Below are positions 4,921 to 6,278 of a stretch of 6,278 nt of DNA, one piece after another. The DNA is from Bacteroidota bacterium (GTDB taxonomy: Bacteria; Bacteroidota; Bacteroidia; Chitinophagales; UBA2359), in contig JAHDGT010000288.1 in assembly GCA_020631675.1 (NCBI GenBank), positions 1-6,278 of the forward strand, read 5' to 3'. Position 1 is the stretch's first letter; each line of letters opens with the position of its first letter. The notes beneath the pieces are model-generated. The model was not told the origin of the DNA and did not search any database. It saw nothing but the letters and a program-made list of their open reading frames with translations. A program made the position numbers and the translations under genes.

Positions 4921-6187
4921 GCGATCTTTGCCCAATGTCTTTACGATGGTAACTATCCGTGAAGTGAATCTTATCTACACCTGCATAGGCTTTTGCTATG
5001 GCAGCTTCCAAAGTGTTCGCATGCCCGACCACGTTCAATACCCGTCCGCCATTGGTGACCAATACCCCTGCTTCATCTCGCTTAGTTCCCGCATGGAACA
5101 CAAGCACGTCTCCATCTACATCCGCTTCCGCGGCATCTATTCCACTTATGGGGTAGCCTTTGGGGTAGGACTTAGGGTAGCCTCCACTGGCTAATACCAC
5201 ATCTACAAAGTAGCCTTCCTCCATTTCTAATTGGAAATCGCTCAGCGTTCCGTTCAAACAGGCGGTAGTGAGTTCATAGAGGTCACTTTTCAAAGCAGGA
5301 AGCAGTACCTCTGTCTCGGGATCACCGAAACGACAGTTGTACTCTAATAGCTTCGGGCCATTATCGGTCCAAATCAGACCAAAGTAGACCACTCCCCTAT
5401 AATCCATGCCTTCTGCTTGGATCCCTTTTAGGGTAGGTGCGACTATTTCTTCATGAACACCTGCCCTCATTTCAGGGGTAAAGAAAGGCAAAGGGCAGAA
5501 TGCACCCATACCGCCTGTATTGGGTCCTTGATCCCCTTCTAATAATTGCTTGTGGTCTTGAGAAGGGTGCAGTAGCTGTATGTCTTTACCATCTGTAAAG
5601 CCAATGATGCTGATCTCTGGTCCTTCTAGTAATTCTTCCATCAAGAAGGCCGCATCCTCACCGAATTTCTCGCACATTTCTTCAAGTGCTTGCTCGGCTT
5701 CTGCGATATTTCTACAAACGTATACGCCTTTACCCGCGGCCAGACCGTCGTATTTCAAGACCAGCTTCCCTGCTTGTTCTTGAATGACCGAACGTGCTTC
5801 GGCTAAGGTGTTGGTCTGCCACATATGGGCTGTTGCCACGCCATAGCGCTGCATGAAATCTTTAGAAAAACGCTTGGAACCTTCTAGGCGCGCAGCTTCG
5901 GCAGAAGGTCCGAATACCTGTATGCTACTGCCTTTGAAAAAATTGACGATACCGTTCACCAAAGGCACTTCCGGCCCTACGAAAATGAGGTCAATACCAT
6001 TGGCTTCACAGCAAGTTTTAATCGCCTCGAAGTCGTTAATATCTATCGGGATATTTTGGTACGCATGGGTGCCTCCGTTTCCGGGCAGGAGGTAGACATT
6101 CTCCGCCCCGATGCTTGAGGCGAATTTCCAGGCGATGGCGTGTTCTCGCCCACCTGACCCTATGATGGCAACTTTTTTATTTTTCAT
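4910..6187 (-). CDS. purD: Phosphoribosylamine-glycine ligase (GAR synthetase), purine step 2
   Basis: This 425-residue cytoplasmic ATP-grasp enzyme joins glycine to 5-phosphoribosylamine using ATP. Its length is normal for PurD. The N-terminal domain has VAIIGSGGREHAIAWK (6-21), LLPGNGG (33-39) and FVGPEVPLVNGI (69-80). The ATP-grasp region has GPSAEAARLEGSKRFSKDFM (93-112), LKYDGLAAGKGVYV (144-157), EGPEISII, and HPSQDHKQLLEGDQGP (197-212) followed by NTGGMGAF (213-220). The metal-binding part is EYNCRFGDPETE (282-293). The C-terminal domain carries VVLASGGYP (330-338). All expected catalytic segments are present and intact. The ATG at 6187 is preceded by CAGGA four bases upstream (minus strand), a modest ribosome-binding site, and gives the conserved start. 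It is the first gene seen in the purD-purN-purF run. A truncated copy of the repeat family lies 50 bases upstream, in the same orientation as the gene. No purine riboswitch is visible in the 91 upstream bases available. Confidence 0.97.
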   Translation of the reverse strand: MKNKKVAIIGSGGREHAIAWKFASSIGAENVYLLPGNGGTHAYQNIPIDINDFEAIKTCCEANGIDLIFVGPEVPLVNGIVNFFKGSSIQVFGPSAEAARLEGSKRFSKDFMQRYGVATAHMWQTNTLAEARSVIQEQAGKLVLKYDGLAAGKGVYVCRNIAEAEQALEEMCEKFGEDAAFLMEELLEGPEISIIGFTDGKDIQLLHPSQDHKQLLEGDQGPNTGGMGAFCPLPFFTPEMRAGVHEEIVAPTLKGIQAEGMDYRGVVYFGLIWTDNGPKLLEYNCRFGDPETEVLLPALKSDLYELTTACLNGTLSDFQLEMEEGYFVDVVLASGGYPKSYPKGYPISGIDAAEADVDGDVLVFHAGTKRDEAGVLVTNGGRVLNVVGHANTLEAAIAKAYAGVDKIHFTDSYHRKDIGQRSQEL

Positions 6188-6237
6188 TGATTCCTGTGTC
6201 CTGCATGAAGGATGAAGCTAGACGTATGAGCCTTCCG

Positions 6238-6278
6238 CGCGCAAGGGATAGCAGTGGTATAAAATGGGATAGATGGGG
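6238..6278 (-). repeat. Structured intergenic repeat, copy 2 (3' end only, cut by the window edge)
   Basis: Read on the minus strand, 6257-6238 is CCACTGCTATCCCTTGCGCG, 17 of 20 bases identical to 4275-4294. The preceding bases (6278-6258) hold another CTATCCC followed by ATTTTATA. They differ from copy 1, as expected if the interior varies. The rest lies beyond the window. It is inverted relative to copy 1 and in sense with purD, so it may be part of the purD leader or lie just upstream of the promoter. Confidence 0.62.

Noticed and set aside
6188..6278. Purine riboswitch upstream of purD
   Set aside because: The conserved loop bases and three-way junction of guanine/adenine or PRPP-type riboswitches are not seen; the region is a short leader plus the repeat end. 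Anything further upstream is outside the window.
1..6278. CRISPR array or phage/plasmid defence cassette
   Set aside because: No regularly spaced direct repeats are visible, and all recognised genes are housekeeping, sigma factor or channel genes except two of unknown function.

Overview
The window looks like chromosomal DNA from a member of the Bacteroidota, probably a free-living Flavobacteriales- or Cytophagales-type organism. Four things point there: start codons with A/T-rich leaders and mostly without strong Shine-Dalgarno sites; a candidate TTTG / TAnnTTTG-type promoter; a secreted protein at the left edge whose start resembles the large adhesin-like proteins of this phylum; and a GC-rich interspersed repeat with GGCTATCC and CTATCCCT landmarks that I associate from memory with flavobacterial intergenic DNA. 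The assignment is inferred; no rRNA or other phylogenetic marker is present.

All six recognised genes are on the minus strand, so the biological order runs right to left. At the right are three de novo purine genes. purD (4910-6187) overlaps purN (4329-4913) by ATGA. Then comes a 223-base gap holding a GC-rich structured repeat (about 4131-4294), then purF (2666-4105). Together they encode PRPP amidotransferase (step 1), GAR synthetase (step 2) and GAR formyltransferase (step 3), converting PRPP to formyl-GAR. A second, truncated copy of the repeat, in opposite orientation, lies upstream of purD at the right edge, so inverted copies flank the purD-purN pair.

The middle holds a possible envelope-stress locus: an ECF sigma factor (1909-2514), an unrecognised 74-residue acidic protein (1607-1831), and a small MscS-superfamily channel of the conserved-TM-helix/CmpX type (619-1479). 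A strong hairpin-plus-T terminator (556-587) closes it. The gene set recalls the Pseudomonas crfX-cmpX-sigX neighbourhood; that comparison is inference.

The left part is about 340 bases of very AT-rich intergenic DNA, then the first 65 codons of a signal-peptide-bearing protein that runs off the window. No CRISPR array, tRNA, rRNA, insertion sequence or phage gene is visible.
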